Part shown: one piece after another, positions 12,732-13,402 of the stretch
Numbering within the stretch: position 1 is the stretch's first letter
Layout: the number at the start of each line of letters is the position of its first letter
Assembly (NCBI GenBank): GCA_003343565.1
Contig: QALA01000033.1
Coordinates: 1-13,402, forward strand
Origin: Verrucomicrobiota bacterium
Lineage (GTDB): Bacteria > Verrucomicrobiota > Verrucomicrobiia > Opitutales > Intestinicryptomonadaceae
DNA: 13,402 nt
Reading direction: 5' to 3'
The notes under the pieces: generated by a model
Told to the model about the DNA's origin: nothing
Database searches by the model: none
What the model saw: only the letters and a program-made list of their open reading frames with translations
Program-made: the position numbers and the translations under genes

Positions 12732-12933
12732 TGTACTCCCTCAATTCGCAGTTAAGCCGGTTGAGGGATTTTTCGTCTACAAGGGCGGCCTGCGCGTTGA
12801 AGATTGCGAGCTTGTCGAGCGCGCGCCGGCGGTCTATGGCGCGGGCGACGAACAGAAGCCGCAATGATGACAAGTCCAATACCTCCTCCCATGCATTTTT
12901 GAACCCGCAGAATCCGTCCCAGACCTCACGCCA
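12724..12933 (-). pseudogene. Phage tail-module protein, 5'-truncated
   Basis: The frame is open from just after a TGA at 12936-12934 to TAA at 12726-12724, with no usable start codon at its beginning. It reads WREVWDGFCGFKNAWEEVLD, then LSSLRLLFVARAIDRRRALD, KLAIFNAQAALVDEKSLNRL and NCELREYNG. Composition and even codon use look like a real protein. Its place directly before a tape-measure gene is where tail assembly chaperone or related small tail genes usually sit, but I do not recognise the family. The frame is lost exactly where the TCACATAAT repeat begins, so the 5' part was probably removed or displaced by a rearrangement at that point. Confidence 0.6.
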
Positions 12934-12982
12934 TCACATAATACTATTTGTCGCACAATATATATTATGTCTAATTATGTGA
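12934..12982. repeat. Inverted repeat at the edge of the phage relic
   Basis: TCACATAAT (12934-12942) and ATTATGTGA (12974-12982) are perfect 9-bp inverted arms around 31 nt. A second ATTATGT (12964-12970) repeats the right arm in direct orientation. The left arm coincides with the point where the phage reading frame ends and the DNA turns AT-rich. It could be a recombination site, an element end or a simple hairpin. Confidence 0.6.
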
Positions 12983-13128
12983 AATGATATATGCCCCGTT
13001 CCTATCGCACCAATTTCCCAAAGACTTGTTTTTAACATCACTTTTTCCAGTACTCTACATGGCTTACGCGCATAGGCAATATTGAAACTAAATAAGAAGT
13101 TTTGCGATATGCCAATGTTAGTCCCAAT
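12983..13128. other. Short AT-rich intergenic stretch
   Basis: It lies between the inverted repeat and the stop of the last gene. I see no gene, clear terminator or promoter in it. Confidence 0.5.
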
Positions 13129-13402
13129 TTATCGCGCTTTATTGCCATTATCCATCTCGCCAATTCTGCGCAATGCCAATTCTTTCTTGTCACTTAAATA
13201 TTTAATATAAACACGTTCTCTAAAGTCTTTGGGGGTTCCCAAATGTTTATACATTTCCTTGTAGTCGCTCTCAAAACCTCTATCTGAATAGGAACGCATG
13301 CTCATGAATTCCAATGTGTCAACGTCAAATTTTCCAGAAGCTACTTCGCCTATACGCTTATCTATCCATTTTATCAATTCTTCATAATATCGTTTGCTTT
13401 CT
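13129..13402 (-). CDS. Hypothetical protein, N-terminal part beyond the window
   Basis: The minus-strand frame is open from the window edge to TAA at 13131-13129, giving at least 90 residues. It reads ESKRYYEELIKWIDKRIGEV, then ASGKFDVDTLEFMSMRSYSD and onward to a C-terminus RRIGEMDNGNKAR. It is charged, apparently helical and soluble, with no membrane segment or motif I recognise. A TTG at 13377 could be read as a start, but the frame stays open upstream of it with similar composition, so a start outside the window is more likely. Codon use is more AT-rich than in the genes at 1-11250, in line with the foreign look of this end of the window. Confidence 0.6.
   Translation of the reverse strand, partial: ESKRYYEELIKWIDKRIGEVASGKFDVDTLEFMSMRSYSDRGFESDYKEMYKHLGTPKDFRERVYIKYLSDKKELALRRIGEMDNGNKAR

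Overview
The window looks like chromosomal DNA of a bacterium from the Planctomycetota-Verrucomicrobiota-Lentisphaerota superphylum, possibly a host-associated verrucomicrobial lineage. This is inferred from gene content: secreted DUF1080 (3-keto-disaccharide hydrolase-type) proteins in tandem, a secreted lipoprotein FAD oxidoreductase of the kind common in these phyla, a Na+-type membrane pyrophosphatase and a tiny mS38/bS22-like ribosomal protein gene. No 16S rRNA or other direct taxonomic marker is present.

Layout. 1-2372 (+) holds the 3' end of one DUF1080 gene, a complete secreted DUF1080 paralogue closed by a clear terminator, and a secreted glycerophosphodiester phosphodiesterase-family protein. 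2595-4880 (+) is a membrane pyrophosphatase (hppA) followed by a strong terminator. 4949-5802 has no convincing gene but contains two more terminator-like hairpins. 8025-5803 (-) is a two-gene unit, gpmI then aroK (15-nt gap). 10092-8407 (-) is a lipoprotein FAD-dependent oxidoreductase, with a long 3' region ending in a near-perfect terminator at 8145-8174. 10328-10429 (+) is a 33-codon GTG-started mS38/bS22-like gene with its own SD and terminator. 11251-10766 (-) is a NimA-type flavin-binding protein.

From about 11320 to the end the sequence changes character. An AT-rich, gene-poor stretch contains a textbook G-quadruplex motif and two hairpins with T-runs. It is followed by a decayed phage tail module on the minus strand (12933 to about 11970): the end of an unidentified phage protein, a coupled 50-aa ORF, and the start of a tail tape-measure protein broken by three frame changes and cut short. 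The upstream edge of the module stops exactly at one arm of a TCACATAAT/ATTATGTGA inverted repeat. The window closes with the C-terminal part of an unknown protein on the minus strand.

How it fits together: the secreted hydrolases, the phosphodiesterase and the FAD lipoprotein suggest scavenging of glycans and other substrates at the cell envelope. gpmI, aroK and hppA are housekeeping functions in glycolysis, aromatic amino acid synthesis and PPi-driven ion pumping. I see no complete new defence, CRISPR or biosynthetic system. The most unusual parts are the phage relic with its junctions, the pyrophosphatase subtype, the tiny ribosomal protein gene, and several terminator hairpins with no gene in front of them.
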